A stretch of DNA of 64,000 nucleotides from Nocardioides sp. Root140 (GCF_001426745.1 NZ_LMFI01000012.1:124123-188122), one strand, 5' to 3'. Counted from the first letter of the stretch, positions 27,882 to 36,618 are shown. Program-made: numbers and translations. The notes: generated by a model from the sequence alone, not told the origin.

Positions 27882-28886
27882 TTGGTCTCCACACCTGACG
27901 CAGCGACGGCCGGCCGACCCCGTGGTCGGTCGGCCGTTGCCGTCCCCGAGCTCGTCGAGAAGGCCCGCACGGGGGACCCGCGCTCGGTCGGGCGCCTCAT
28001 CTCCCTGGTCGAGGACGAGTCCCCGCTGCTGCGCGAAGTGATGGCTCTGCTGGCGCCGCACTCGGGCCGGGCGAGGATCGTCGGCATCACCGGCTCCCCG
28101 GGGGTCGGCAAGTCCACGACCACCAGCGCCCTGATCACCGAGCTGCGTGGTGCAGGACAGCGGGTCGGCGTACTCGCCATCGATCCGTCGTCGCCGTTCT
28201 CCGGCGGCGCGCTGCTCGGCGACCGCGTCCGCATGCAGGACCACGCGACCGACCGCGACGTCTTCATCCGTTCGATGGCCTCGCGCGGCCATCTCGGCGG
28301 TCTGTCGTGGAGCACTCCGCAGGCGATGCGGGTGCTCGACGCGTCGGGCTTCGACACGATCGTGGTCGAGACCGTCGGTGTGGGCCAGAGTGAGGTCGAG
28401 ATCGCCGGCCTCGCGGACACCACGATCGTGCTGCTCGCGCCCGGCATGGGCGACGGCATCCAGGCCGCGAAGGCGGGCATCCTCGAGATCGGCGACCTCT
28501 ACGTGATCAACAAGGCCGACCGCGACGGGGCCAGCACCGTACGCCGCGACCTGCGCGGCGCGCTCGCCCTGTCGCAGCGGCCCGAAGGCGCCTGGAAGCC
28601 GCCGATCCTGATGACCACGGCGCAGAACGGCGAAGGCCTGGCCGAGGTGGTCACCGCGATCGACGAGCACCACGCCTGGTTGGAGTCCACAGGGGAGCTG
28701 TTGCGGCGGCGTACCCGCCGTGCCCGCGAGGAGATCGAGGCGATCGCGTTGACCGCACTGCGCCAGAGATGGGGCGGCATCAGCGACCGGCGTACCGAGC
28801 TCGACACCCTGGCCGCCCGGGTGGCCGGTGGCACCAGTGACCCGTGGGCCGCGGCCGACGAGCTCCTGGCCACGCACCTGGAATGA
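27882..28886 (+). CDS. meaB: MeaB-type G-protein chaperone of B12 mutases
   Basis: This SIMIBI GTPase (ArgK/MeaB family) guards and loads adenosylcobalamin in methylmalonyl- and ethylmalonyl-CoA mutase. The product is 334 residues. The P-loop GSPGVGKS is at 71-78, ETVGVGQSE at 163-171 is the switch region, and NKAD at 210-213 gives GTP specificity. The start is TTG 27882, one base after the thiolase stop; GAAGG at 27871-27875 can serve as its ribosome site. No GTG or ATG fits better before the conserved domain. Confidence 0.93.
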   Translation: MVSTPDAATAGRPRGRSAVAVPELVEKARTGDPRSVGRLISLVEDESPLLREVMALLAPHSGRARIVGITGSPGVGKSTTTSALITELRGAGQRVGVLAIDPSSPFSGGALLGDRVRMQDHATDRDVFIRSMASRGHLGGLSWSTPQAMRVLDASGFDTIVVETVGVGQSEVEIAGLADTTIVLLAPGMGDGIQAAKAGILEIGDLYVINKADRDGASTVRRDLRGALALSQRPEGAWKPPILMTTAQNGEGLAEVVTAIDEHHAWLESTGELLRRRTRRAREEIEAIALTALRQRWGGISDRRTELDTLAARVAGGTSDPWAAADELLATHLE

Positions 28887-29002
28887 CGCGCCCGGGCGCG
28901 CCTCCGCGACACGCGGCGGCGGAGTTGCCACAATGACCGGGCATGCGTTTCCGACGCGCGCAGACGCACGCCCCGACGATTCACCTGAGGATGGAGATTG
29001 AG

Positions 29003-29173
29003 ATGGACGCCAAGAAAGGCGTACTCGCCGTCGTCGTCCTGTTCATCGGCTTCTACATGTTCAAGGACCCCAGCGGCCTCGCCGAGCTGGCCAGCGCCGG
29101 CGCCGGTGAGGGATGGGCCCTGACCACGCAGCTCTTCGAGGCGACGATCCGCTTCCTCAACGAGTTGTTCTAA
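29003..29173 (+). CDS. Small single-pass membrane protein (56 aa)
   Basis: It reads MDAKKGVLAVVVLFIGFYMF and continues to FLNELF. One membrane segment (about 6-20) is followed by an amphipathic helix. GGAG at 28993-28996 supports ATG 29003. ATG 28943, 8 nt after CACAAT, would add 20 residues if the message is leaderless. Six bases separate its stop from the PH-domain gene start, so the pair are probably one unit. The family is not recognised. Confidence 0.7.
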   Translation: MDAKKGVLAVVVLFIGFYMFKDPSGLAELASAGAGEGWALTTQLFEATIRFLNELF

Positions 29174-29178
29174 CGGTC

Positions 29179-29700
29179 ATGGGGTTGACCAAGGCCCTCA
29201 CGGACCCGAACATCCGCAAGCACCTCCTCCGCGAGGAGGGCGAGGTGATCGTGGACGAGGTCATGCACCACTGGATCGTCTACACCCTGCCGGTGCTCGA
29301 GGTCCTGGCTGCGATCGGGCTGCTGGTGGTCTTCCCGTTCATCGACCTCGACCTCGCCTGGTTCCCCTTCCTGCTCGCCTTCGTGATCCTGGCCCACGCC
29401 GCCTGGAAGACGCTGGCGCACTTCCGCGACCGCTTCGTGATCACCAACATGCGGGTCTTCCGGGTCCACGGCGTGCTCAGCCAACACCTGGCCACCATGC
29501 CGCTGAGCCGGATTCTCGACATCACCGTGGTCAAGCCCTTCCAGGGCCGCATCATCGGCTACGGCCACTTCGTCTTCGAGTCCGCCGCCCAGGAGCAGGG
29601 CCTGCGCGACATCCGCTTCGTCGGCCAGCCCGACCAGCGCGACCTGTCGATCCAGCGTGTCGTCCAGCGTTCCGGCCTCCGCGGCCCGAAGGTCAACTAG
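29179..29700 (+). CDS. Bacterial PH-domain (YdbS-like) membrane protein
   Basis: The product is 173 residues: an N-terminal cytoplasmic segment, two hydrophobic segments (about 33-50 and 58-73), then a bacterial PH domain (FRDRFVITNMRVFRVHGVLS, MPLSRILDITVVKPFQGRII). The pattern D-R-F-V-I-T-N-x-R is the bPH_2 signature. Function is unknown; such proteins are thought to organise membranes. It sits between a small membrane protein and a MarR regulator, closely spaced on the same strand. Confidence 0.85.
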   Translation: MGLTKALTDPNIRKHLLREEGEVIVDEVMHHWIVYTLPVLEVLAAIGLLVVFPFIDLDLAWFPFLLAFVILAHAAWKTLAHFRDRFVITNMRVFRVHGVLSQHLATMPLSRILDITVVKPFQGRIIGYGHFVFESAAQEQGLRDIRFVGQPDQRDLSIQRVVQRSGLRGPKVN

Positions 29701-29708
29701 GTCCGCCC

Positions 29709-30197
29709 ATGCCCCTTCCCTTCGACCCGATCGACGAGGCCGCCCGCCAGTGGGGGCTGCGCTGGAGCGACCAGACGGCGATGCACGCGGTCACCTCGCT
29801 GATGCGCGTGCAGCAGCTGGTGCTGGCCCGTCTCGACGCGATCCTCAAGCCCCACGGGCTCACCTTCGCCCGCTACGAGGCGCTGGTGCTGCTGACCTTC
29901 TCCTCCCGCGGGTCGCTGCCGCTGGGCAAGATGGGGGAGCGCCTGCAGGTGCACCCGACCTCGATCACCTCGATCATCAATCGCCTGGTCGCCTCGGAGC
30001 ACGTCGTACGCCGTCGGCACCCCGATGACGGGCGCACGGTCCTCGCCGAGATCACCGAGACCGGCCGGGCCGTCGTCGAGGCGGCCACGGCCGACCTGAT
30101 CGCGGCCGGCTTCGCCCTCGAGGCGCTCTCCGACGACGAGCTCACCCAGCTGTCGGCGTTGCTGCGTCCCGTCCGCAATGCGGCCGGGGACTTCTGA
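29709..30197 (+). CDS. MarR-family transcription regulator
   Basis: The product is 162 residues with the MarR winged helix: LTFARYEALVLLTFSSRG, LGKMGERLQVHPTSITSIIN (recognition helix) and RRRHPDDGRTVLAEITETGR (wing). It probably binds palindromic operators as a dimer and releases on ligand binding. It starts 8 nt after the PH-domain gene, so it may be part of that operon; no efflux pump is adjacent. The ligand is unknown. Confidence 0.9.
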   Translation: MPLPFDPIDEAARQWGLRWSDQTAMHAVTSLMRVQQLVLARLDAILKPHGLTFARYEALVLLTFSSRGSLPLGKMGERLQVHPTSITSIINRLVASEHVVRRRHPDDGRTVLAEITETGRAVVEAATADLIAAGFALEALSDDELTQLSALLRPVRNAAGDF

Positions 30198-30222
30198 TCG
30201 GTGGATTCCGGCCAGATCTGGG

Positions 30223-30228
30223 TAGGGT
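30223..30228 (+). promoter_or_regulatory. -10 box TAGGGT of a predicted leaderless transcript
   Basis: TAGGGT lies 7 nt before GTG 30236 and selects that start over the in-frame GTG at 30227, which overlaps the box. Confidence 0.55.
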
Positions 30229-30235
30229 GCCGGGC

Positions 30236-31513
30236 GTGATCGTGATCCCGGGTTCCGTCGTACGCCGCACGGCCGCGCTCGCGCTGGTGGGCGTGGTCGC
30301 CCTGGCGCCGGCTGCCAGTGCCGATCCCGGCGATCCGGTCGACCTCGGCGGTACGCCGGTGAAGTCCACCACTGACGCAGGCAACCCGACGATGCTGAAG
30401 GCCGGGCTGTGGAGCACCACGCTCAAGGCTGGAGAGTCCCTGGAGCGGCAGTTCGCCTATCGACGTACGGCGGACGACACGTCCGTCCACGTCTCGGTGA
30501 CTGCCACACCAGCCGAGTCGTCGGAGTCGATCAAGCTCGAGGCCTTTGCCGACGACGGCACGTCCTGCGGCAGCGAGACAGCCAGCGCCAGCTACGCAAC
30601 GCCGAGCACCGCCATCGGAGTTGATCTCGAGGTCGGTCCCGATGGGCACGGCGACCGCAACTCGGTGTGCCTCACCTCCACGGTGATCCGGTTCGAAGTG
30701 GGGCCCAACACCGACACCCGCACCGGCACGTCCGACCTGCCGATGACCATCAAGGTGGTGGAGGAGAGCCCGTTGGCAGACGCCAACGAGCGTCTCCCAG
30801 AGGTGCCGGAGACGGAGGCGTCGTTCCGGGCGCCGGCCGACGGCGTCGACCGCGGGACCATCGAGGGCGCGACGTCGTTCGACGAGGCGCCGCTGCTGAA
30901 GTCGGGCACCTACGATTCCACCGTCACCGAGGGTGAGCAGCGTCTCTACCGCGTGCACCTCGAGTGGGGCCAGACCCTGGCCGCGGCGCTGCACGTGGAG
31001 GCCCTGTCCGGGAAGGATCTGGAGAAGAAGTTCGGCATCTCGGGGCCGACCCTCTACCTGGGTCTCTACAACCCGATGCGCCGCGACCTCGACTCGGCCT
31101 ACTCCGACTCCGACGTCGATGGATCAGTCGACGACACGGCGCTCGATCTCGACACCGGTGTCGGCCCGGTGCGCTACCTGAACCGCTACGACGACCAGAA
31201 CACCTACCTGCCCGGCGACTACTACGTGAGCGTCGTCGTCCCGGAGGAGACCGCCTCCGAGCGTGGCCCTGCGGAGATCGGGTTCGCGCTCACCGTCGAG
31301 GCACAGGGCGACATCGCCGGTGCCCCGACGTACGCCGAGGACCAGCCCTTCCTGGTCGGCGACGGCAAGCGGTCGGAGGTGGCCTCGGGCAACCCCGCAC
31401 CCGAGCCGGACGACGCGGGCTGGCTCTCGGCCCGCCATGTCTCCGGGCTCGGCATCGGCCTGGCCGGGCTGGTCTGCCTCGCCCTCGGCGCCCTGCGCCT
31501 GCGTCGCCCCTGA
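30236..31513 (+). CDS. Secreted, membrane-anchored protein of unknown function
   Basis: The product is 425 residues. It has a signal peptide (VVRRTAALALVGVVALAPAA, cleaved near ASA at about residue 29), a long extracellular part of two repeated beta-rich regions (LKAGLWSTTLKAGESLERQF and LLKSGTYDSTVTEGEQRLYR are related), and a C-terminal membrane anchor with RLRRP tail. The duplicated strand pattern resembles bacterial PPC-like (pre-peptidase C-terminal) domains. It converges on the Ser/Thr kinase gene, separated by a repeat array. Function is unknown. Confidence 0.75.
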   Translation: MIVIPGSVVRRTAALALVGVVALAPAASADPGDPVDLGGTPVKSTTDAGNPTMLKAGLWSTTLKAGESLERQFAYRRTADDTSVHVSVTATPAESSESIKLEAFADDGTSCGSETASASYATPSTAIGVDLEVGPDGHGDRNSVCLTSTVIRFEVGPNTDTRTGTSDLPMTIKVVEESPLADANERLPEVPETEASFRAPADGVDRGTIEGATSFDEAPLLKSGTYDSTVTEGEQRLYRVHLEWGQTLAAALHVEALSGKDLEKKFGISGPTLYLGLYNPMRRDLDSAYSDSDVDGSVDDTALDLDTGVGPVRYLNRYDDQNTYLPGDYYVSVVVPEETASERGPAEIGFALTVEAQGDIAGAPTYAEDQPFLVGDGKRSEVASGNPAPEPDDAGWLSARHVSGLGIGLAGLVCLALGALRLRRP

Positions 31514-31615
31514 CACGAACCTGCAACTGTTGCGCTTCGACCCGGCAGTTCTTGACGTACGGAGAGCGCAAGAACTGCCCGCTCGCGCATCAAGGACTGC
31601 AGGTTCGTGGGATCA
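31514..31615. repeat. 22-bp repeat array with nested inverted repeats, family 1 (copy 2)
   Basis: An outer pair, CACGAACCTGCA (31514-31525) and TGCAGGTTCGTG (31598-31609), and an inner pair, GGCAGTTCTTG (31544-31554) and CAAGAACTGCC (31569-31579), are both perfect. Units on the right half are 22 bp (31558-31579, 31580-31601) and end in the partial GGTTCGTGGGATCA. The outer left arm begins right after the TGA of the plus gene. The final TCA is the stop codon of the minus-strand kinase gene. Likely a two-way terminator. Confidence 0.92.
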
Positions 31616-32689
31616 GGTGAGCAGCAGCCAGGCGCCCACGAGGACGGCGACCAGGCCCACCACCAGCAGGACGTACGCCGGGAGCCGTGAACCCACCTGG
31701 GCCGGCGCCACGGGCTGGACCCGCGTGGCCGCACCGTGGTCGACGCGCGTGCCGGGGGCCGTGCGATGGTCGACGCGGGTCGCCGGCGCCGTGCCGTGGT
31801 CGAGCCGGGTCGAGGCCGACGTGTCGGTCGGGGAGCCGGGCAGCGTCGTGGCCAGCCCGTCGAAGTGGTCGCGCACCGTGACGGTCTCGCCGAGTGACGC
31901 GGGCAGGGTGTCGAGGCGCAGCGCGGCCAGTTCGGCCCGCATGCCGGCCGCCGACGCGGGGCGTTGCGCGGGGTCCTCGTCGCAGGCCTTGGCCAGGAGG
32001 TCCAGCAGGGCGTCGCGGTGCTCGTCGTCGGTGCGCAGCGCGTCGACGTCGAGGCCGGGGGAGTCGGCGGTGGGGCGCACACCGGTGAGCATCTCGATGC
32101 CGACCCGGCCGACCGAGTATAGGTCGGAGCGGAAGTCGGGGTCGGCGCCGCGCCACTGCTCCGGGGCCATGTAGCCGGGGCTGCCGATCACCATCGAGGC
32201 CCGGGTCATCCGCGGTTCGTCGAGCGGTGCGGCGATGCCGAAGTCGGTCAGTCGCACGTGCGGCCGGCCGCCGCCGGTGGGCTCGAGCAGCAGGTTCGCC
32301 GGCTTCACGTCGCGGTGCACGATGCCGGCACCGTGCACGGCCTCGAGCGCCTGCAGGGTCTGGTCGACTAGGAGGGCCACCCAGCGCACGGGCAGGGCGC
32401 CGTACTGCTTGAGGAGGTCGGCCACGGACCCGCCACGGACCAGCGGCATGGTGAAGAGCACGCGGTCGTCCATGCCGGCCCACGACTGGGGCGTGACCAC
32501 GTGGAGGTGGTCGATGCGCATGGACTGCTCGCGCACGAAGCGCAGCAGCGATGCCGCATCGGACTGGCGCAGGATCTTGGCCGCCTTGACCTGGTGGTCG
32601 GCACGGTCGAGGACGCACCACACCGTGCCCATGCCGCCCATGGCGATCGGGTCGAGGAGTTCGTACCGGCCTGCGAAGACTTCACCCAC
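31613..32689 (-). CDS. Eukaryotic-type Ser/Thr protein kinase, membrane-anchored
   Basis: The product is 358 residues. The kinase domain is at about 8-260: glycine loop AMGGMG, AAK lysine, catalytic HRDVKPAN, DFGIA, and the P+1 region GSPGYMAPEQW. A linker with three imperfect copies of TRVDHGTAP (about 295-325) follows, then one C-terminal membrane segment ending WLLLT, with nothing outside. It therefore lacks a sensor domain. GTG 32689 has TAGGGT 7 nt upstream. It follows the SDR gene by 22 nt but seems to have its own promoter. Confidence 0.92.
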   Translation of the reverse strand: MGEVFAGRYELLDPIAMGGMGTVWCVLDRADHQVKAAKILRQSDAASLLRFVREQSMRIDHLHVVTPQSWAGMDDRVLFTMPLVRGGSVADLLKQYGALPVRWVALLVDQTLQALEAVHGAGIVHRDVKPANLLLEPTGGGRPHVRLTDFGIAAPLDEPRMTRASMVIGSPGYMAPEQWRGADPDFRSDLYSVGRVGIEMLTGVRPTADSPGLDVDALRTDDEHRDALLDLLAKACDEDPAQRPASAAGMRAELAALRLDTLPASLGETVTVRDHFDGLATTLPGSPTDTSASTRLDHGTAPATRVDHRTAPGTRVDHGAATRVQPVAPAQVGSRLPAYVLLVVGLVAVLVGAWLLLT

Positions 32690-32696
32690 GCGGGAG

Positions 32697-32702
32697 ACCC
32701 TA
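32697..32702 (-). promoter_or_regulatory. -10 box TAGGGT of the predicted leaderless kinase transcript
   Basis: TAGGGT on the minus strand is 7 nt from GTG 32689, in the gap between the SDR and kinase genes. Confidence 0.55.
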
Positions 32703-32711
32703 CCCAGCGAG

Positions 32712-33467
32712 TCAGTAGGCCATGCGGGCGCCGCCGGCGCCGCTGCCGTTGACCATGAGGGTCTGGCCGGTGATGAACGCTGCGCCTGTGCTGGCCAGGA
32801 AGAGCACGGCACTGCCGACGTCCTGGAGGGTACCGGTGCGCTGGGTGCGGGTGCGGGTGAGCAGGGGCCCGGACTGCCGGTCGATCTGGACCCGCAGCTG
32901 GCTCTGCCTCGGGACCATGACGGTCGAGGCGACGCCGTTGACGCGCACGCCGTTGGGTGCCCAGGCGGCGGCAAGGCGGGCCGTGCTGTTGAGCATCTCC
33001 TGGTGGGCGTTGGCGGGTCCGACCGCCATCTCGCACCAGCGACGCACGTAGTGGGTGTTGATCACCGATCCGCCGCCGCGCATGGTGCTCTCTCCGAGCC
33101 GGTGGCGCAGGCGGTGGGTCAGCTGGCTCGGGCCGAGCAGGCCCAGACGCACCGATTCGGAGACGAACTCCTGCTCGTGCACGTCGCTGGAGTGCGGAAC
33201 GCGGGCGCTCGCCGCGTTGACCACGATGTCGACATCGCCGACCTGCTCCGCCACGCGCACGATCGAGTCGTGGCTGGTCAGGTCGAGACGCAGGTAGGAG
33301 AACGCGTCGAGGTTGACGTCGTACGCCGAGGTCAGCGACTGGGTGCCGGTCACCGTGACGCTGGCGCCGTATCGAGAGAAGTTGCGGGCCACCAGGTTGC
33401 CGAGTCCACGGGTGCCGCCGACCACGAGCACGCGTCGCCCGGTGAAGTCGTACGACGGGGCAGCCAC
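32712..33467 (-). CDS. Atypical short-chain dehydrogenase/reductase without the YxxxK pair
   Basis: The product is 251 residues with a full SDR fold: cofactor motif GGTRGLG (17-23), LDLTSHDS, NAASA and a C-terminus with FITGQTLMVNGSG. At the catalytic site the usual Y-x-x-x-K segment reads GPANAHQEMLNST, so both Tyr and Lys are missing, and the SIVNISS-like strand reads SVINTHY. It probably binds NAD(P) without normal SDR chemistry, or uses other residues. GGGAGGAG lies 7 nt before GTG 33467. Confidence 0.8.
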   Translation of the reverse strand: MAAPSYDFTGRRVLVVGGTRGLGNLVARNFSRYGASVTVTGTQSLTSAYDVNLDAFSYLRLDLTSHDSIVRVAEQVGDVDIVVNAASARVPHSSDVHEQEFVSESVRLGLLGPSQLTHRLRHRLGESTMRGGGSVINTHYVRRWCEMAVGPANAHQEMLNSTARLAAAWAPNGVRVNGVASTVMVPRQSQLRVQIDRQSGPLLTRTRTQRTGTLQDVGSAVLFLASTGAAFITGQTLMVNGSGAGGARMAY

Positions 33468-33667
33468 GTGTTCTCCTCCCGAGAAACGATGACGACAAGG
33501 GGTGGGTGGTCGGGCGCGGGCAGGAGCAGTCACCGCGTTCGGTGCGTTGTGGATCGCACGAGAGGTGTACTACCGGGTAGCCGGCCGGGCCGCGGCCCAT
33601 CATTGCAGAAAAACCCGGCATTCGCAGAGTCGGCCGAGTAGGGTGTCGGCGTTCAGGGCGAGGACGG

Positions 33668-34735
33668 GTGCAAGGGCAGGGTGTGCGGGCTGTGTCGAGG
33701 CTGGTGAGTGCCCTGTTCGCGGTGCTCGTGGGGTTGTCGGTGGCACTTCCGGGCCACGCCGCAGCAGACGACGACACACTGCCAGTCTGGGTCTCCGCCG
33801 CATCCTCGGATGCTGGCCGCAGCCATCTTGACCGCACGGCCGACCGGACCCGCACCGTCCCGGCGTACCTGCCGACGTACCGCCGCGACCGTGTCGTCCC
33901 GGTGTTCTCGGTGCGCTTCCGGGCCTCGGCCGGCGAGCGGCGCTACGTGGCCACCAAGGTGGTGGCCGAGCAGGGCCGCACGACCCCCGACCAGTTGCTG
34001 CTCGCCTCCCTCTCCCTCACGTGTACGCCGACCGCGGCCGGCGTACGCACGGCGGGAGCCTCCCGCAACGTGATGCGCGGCCACGCGACCGGTCTGGTGG
34101 CGCGGTTCGTCTACGTGGCGCCGACGACGGGCGACGTGGTCTGTCGGGTGTGGGCCAGCGGGCTGCGACCGCGACCGTCGTCCTCCGGCTACCAGAGCGC
34201 GAACACGTGGCAGGTCGGTCGCACCTCGCGGCTCTGGGTGTCGGCCGTGGTGCCGTGGTGGAACCGCAGCGTGTCCACCTCGCGGCGCTCGCGCGTGCTG
34301 CGGGCCGGTGAGGGCCTGTCCGTACGCCGGGTCGTGGGGGTGGGCAGCGAGGCCACGACGTTCGAGGTGGCTGCCGACCACAAGGTGACCACCTGCTCGG
34401 CTGTGGGGGGCAGCCGCGACTCCAGCACCGCTGGCCGTGAGCTGTGCTCGGGACGGGTCAGTCGCAGCGGGTCGGGTGTGCGCCTGGTCGTCCGGGCCCT
34501 CCAGGAAGCCCGCCGCGGCGCCCGGTGCGGCGTCGCGAGGACCGTGGTGGACCGTCTCTCGTGGGTGGCCGCCGACGTCCACCACAGCACCGTCTCCGGA
34601 GCCGGCCGGGTGCGGGTGAGCCACGCCAGCGGATGCCTTCCGAAGTTCGTGATCACCTCCCGGATCGGACACCGGCACGGCGCCGACCTCGTGGTCCACG
34701 CGCCTTCCTACAGGGGCACGATCGTCAGCCGTTGA
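33668..34735 (+). CDS. Secreted protein of unknown function
   Basis: The product is up to 355 residues. The signal peptide core is LVSALFAVLVGLSVALPGHA. The mature part is Arg/Ser/Val-rich, with several Cys (LTCTPT, VVCRVW, TTCSAV, ELCSGR, ARCGVA, SGCLPK) that could form disulfides. GTG codons at 33668, 33683 and 33692 are all possible; GCGAGG before 33668 and GGGCAGG before 33692 leave the choice open. TAGGGT at 33639 is a candidate -10. No domain is recognised. Confidence 0.65.
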   Translation: MQGQGVRAVSRLVSALFAVLVGLSVALPGHAAADDDTLPVWVSAASSDAGRSHLDRTADRTRTVPAYLPTYRRDRVVPVFSVRFRASAGERRYVATKVVAEQGRTTPDQLLLASLSLTCTPTAAGVRTAGASRNVMRGHATGLVARFVYVAPTTGDVVCRVWASGLRPRPSSSGYQSANTWQVGRTSRLWVSAVVPWWNRSVSTSRRSRVLRAGEGLSVRRVVGVGSEATTFEVAADHKVTTCSAVGGSRDSSTAGRELCSGRVSRSGSGVRLVVRALQEARRGARCGVARTVVDRLSWVAADVHHSTVSGAGRVRVSHASGCLPKFVITSRIGHRHGADLVVHAPSYRGTIVSR

Positions 34736-34757
34736 GTCATCGGGGAAGATGGTCCCC

Positions 34758-35708
34758 ATGAGTCAACAGCCGTTCTCCCGTCCTGGTGCGATCGACCTCT
34801 CCGGGCTGCGCCGTCCGGCAACCCCGCCCGCCGGATCGTCGGGCGCCGGCGCCCCCGGTTCCTCGGGTGGCGCTGCCGGCGCCTACTCGGTCGAGGTCTC
34901 CGAAGCGAACTTCCAGTCGCTGCTCGAGTCGTCGATGACTGGTCCGGTCGTCCTCGTCTTCCACTCACCGGGCCAGTCGCCGGAGAGCACGACCTACGCC
35001 CGCGACGTGGCCGCGGTGACGGGCGAGTACGACGGCCGTTTCCTCGCCGGTCTCGTCGACATCGACGCGTCCCCCCAGATCGCCCAGGCGATGCAGATCC
35101 CGCAGGTGCCGCTGATGCTCGTCATCATCGACGGTCGCCCGGCCAGCCAGCCGATCCCCGGCGCCCTCGGCGCCGACGAGCTCCGAACCCTCTTCAACCA
35201 GCTGGCCCAGCAGCTCACCGCCCAGGGCATCACCGGCCGCCACCAGCCGCTCCCGGCCACCGGTGCCGAGGGTGACGAGGACGCCGAGCCCGAGGCCGAC
35301 CCCCGCTACGCCGCCGCACAGGACGCGCTCGGCGAGGGCAACATCGACCTCGCGGTCGAGGAGTACCAGAAGCTCGTCGACGCCAACCCGGCCGACGTCG
35401 AGGCCGCTGCGGGACTGGCGATGGCGAAGGTGCTCCAGCGCACCCAGGGCGTCGACCTGAACACCGCGCGCGAGGCTGCGGCGTCCGCTCCCGATGACGT
35501 CGACGCGCAGACCCTGGTCGCCGACCTCGACATGCTCGGCGGCCACGTCGACGACGCGTTCAACCGGCTGGTCGACCTGGTCCGGCGTACCTCCGGTGCC
35601 GAGCGCGACAAGGCCCGCACCCACCTGCTCGGGTTGTTCGCCGCGGTGGGCAACGAGGACTCGCGAGTGATCCGGGGCCGCCAGAACCTGGCTTCCGCGC
35701 TCTTCTGA
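34758..35708 (+). CDS. Thioredoxin-fold/TPR protein lacking CXXC (YbbN/CnoX-like)
   Basis: The product is 316 residues. A flexible Gly/Ala/Pro N-terminus (1-42) leads to a thioredoxin fold (about 44-160), and the C-terminus holds TPR-like helices (185-316: YQKLVDANPADVEAAAGLA). Where thioredoxin has WCGPC, this has HSPGQSPE (69-76), so there are no redox cysteines. The domain order is that of YbbN/CnoX, a chaperedoxin that holds unfolded proteins. The equivalent gene in the conserved M. tuberculosis order is Rv1324. ATG 34758 is preferred over 34749. Confidence 0.88.
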   Translation: MSQQPFSRPGAIDLSGLRRPATPPAGSSGAGAPGSSGGAAGAYSVEVSEANFQSLLESSMTGPVVLVFHSPGQSPESTTYARDVAAVTGEYDGRFLAGLVDIDASPQIAQAMQIPQVPLMLVIIDGRPASQPIPGALGADELRTLFNQLAQQLTAQGITGRHQPLPATGAEGDEDAEPEADPRYAAAQDALGEGNIDLAVEEYQKLVDANPADVEAAAGLAMAKVLQRTQGVDLNTAREAAASAPDDVDAQTLVADLDMLGGHVDDAFNRLVDLVRRTSGAERDKARTHLLGLFAAVGNEDSRVIRGRQNLASALF

Positions 35709-35826
35709 CCTGGGTCCGGCATCGGATTCTTCCCGGCACTTGCGCGGTGGTGTGGTCGGTTCGCCCGTGGCAGGACGCGTGTGGAGCGACCACGACCCCG
35801 CGTTACTGCGGGGGAGCGGGCGACGG

Positions 35827-36606
35827 TCAGGGGTGGCCGGACTCGGTGTACGCCGATCCGGTGTCACCCGCGTTGGCCAGCGTGGCCGCCACCCGCCGAT
35901 GGGTGAAGTCGGCGGCCCGTTCCTGGATCTCGTCGAGGGTGAGGAAGGCAGCCTCCCGGATCTCGCGTGCCTCGAGCACCATGCCGTCGACCAGGGATGC
36001 GTCGTGCACGCCACCGTCGAAGACCAGGCAGACCGCGTCGTCCCAGCCTGACCACGGCGGCAGCCAGTCGGTGAGCAGCAGCTTCCCGGCGGGGATGTCG
36101 ACGCCGAGCTCCTCGGCCAGCTCGCGTGCGGTGGCCAGGCGCGGTGACTCGCCGACCTCGACCACGCCCCCGGGCAGGTCCCAGTCCTTCTTGTAGGTCA
36201 GCCGGCACATCAGGACCCTGCCCGCGTCGTCGCGGACCAGCATCTGGCCGATCGCCCGCTTGCGTGGCAGGAACGAATTGAGCATTGCCCGGAAGCCCGC
36301 GCCATCGGTCAGCGGCGGGTCGTCGGCCAGCCGGGCGAGTACGACGAACTCGCCGTCGGCGTCGCGACGTACGCCCTCGCGCCGCAGGCCCGACCAGGTG
36401 GCGACCCGGAGCCCGGCGTCGTCGTCGACGTGCACGTGGGCCTCGACGCGATGGTGCTCCTCGAGGGCGCCGTTGACGCCGGCGGTGACCGTCTCGATCG
36501 CCTTGGTGAAGGAGAGCTCGCGCAGGTCGGGGCCCCAACTGATCCGTGCGGCGCCGTCAGAGGTGGTCTCGACGACGACGGCCACGGCGGTCGGCTGCTC
36601 GGTCAC
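35827..36606 (-). CDS. Nudix hydrolase with N-terminal extension
   Basis: The product is 259 residues. Residues 1-110 form a domain of unknown type. The Nudix domain is about 118-240, with the box G(x5)E(x7)REUxEExGU at 146-168 (R161, E162, E165 and E166 intact), so it should cleave a nucleoside diphosphate linked to another moiety. The substrate is unknown. GTG 36606 has a TAGGGT box 6 nt upstream. It converges with the thioredoxin-fold gene across a 118-bp gap. Confidence 0.88.
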   Translation of the reverse strand: MTEQPTAVAVVVETTSDGAARISWGPDLRELSFTKAIETVTAGVNGALEEHHRVEAHVHVDDDAGLRVATWSGLRREGVRRDADGEFVVLARLADDPPLTDGAGFRAMLNSFLPRKRAIGQMLVRDDAGRVLMCRLTYKKDWDLPGGVVEVGESPRLATARELAEELGVDIPAGKLLLTDWLPPWSGWDDAVCLVFDGGVHDASLVDGMVLEAREIREAAFLTLDEIQERAADFTHRRVAATLANAGDTGSAYTESGHP

Positions 36607-36612
36607 GGCGCC

Positions 36613-36618
36613 ACCCTA
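36613..36618 (-). promoter_or_regulatory. -10 box TAGGGT of the predicted leaderless Nudix transcript
   Basis: TAGGGT on the minus strand is 6 nt from GTG 36606, next to a repeat array. Confidence 0.55.

Noticed and set aside
30236..34735. A defence, toxin-antitoxin or biosynthetic cluster around the kinase, SDR and secreted proteins
   Set aside because: The genes lie on both strands with separate promoters and none carries a toxin, nuclease or synthase domain.
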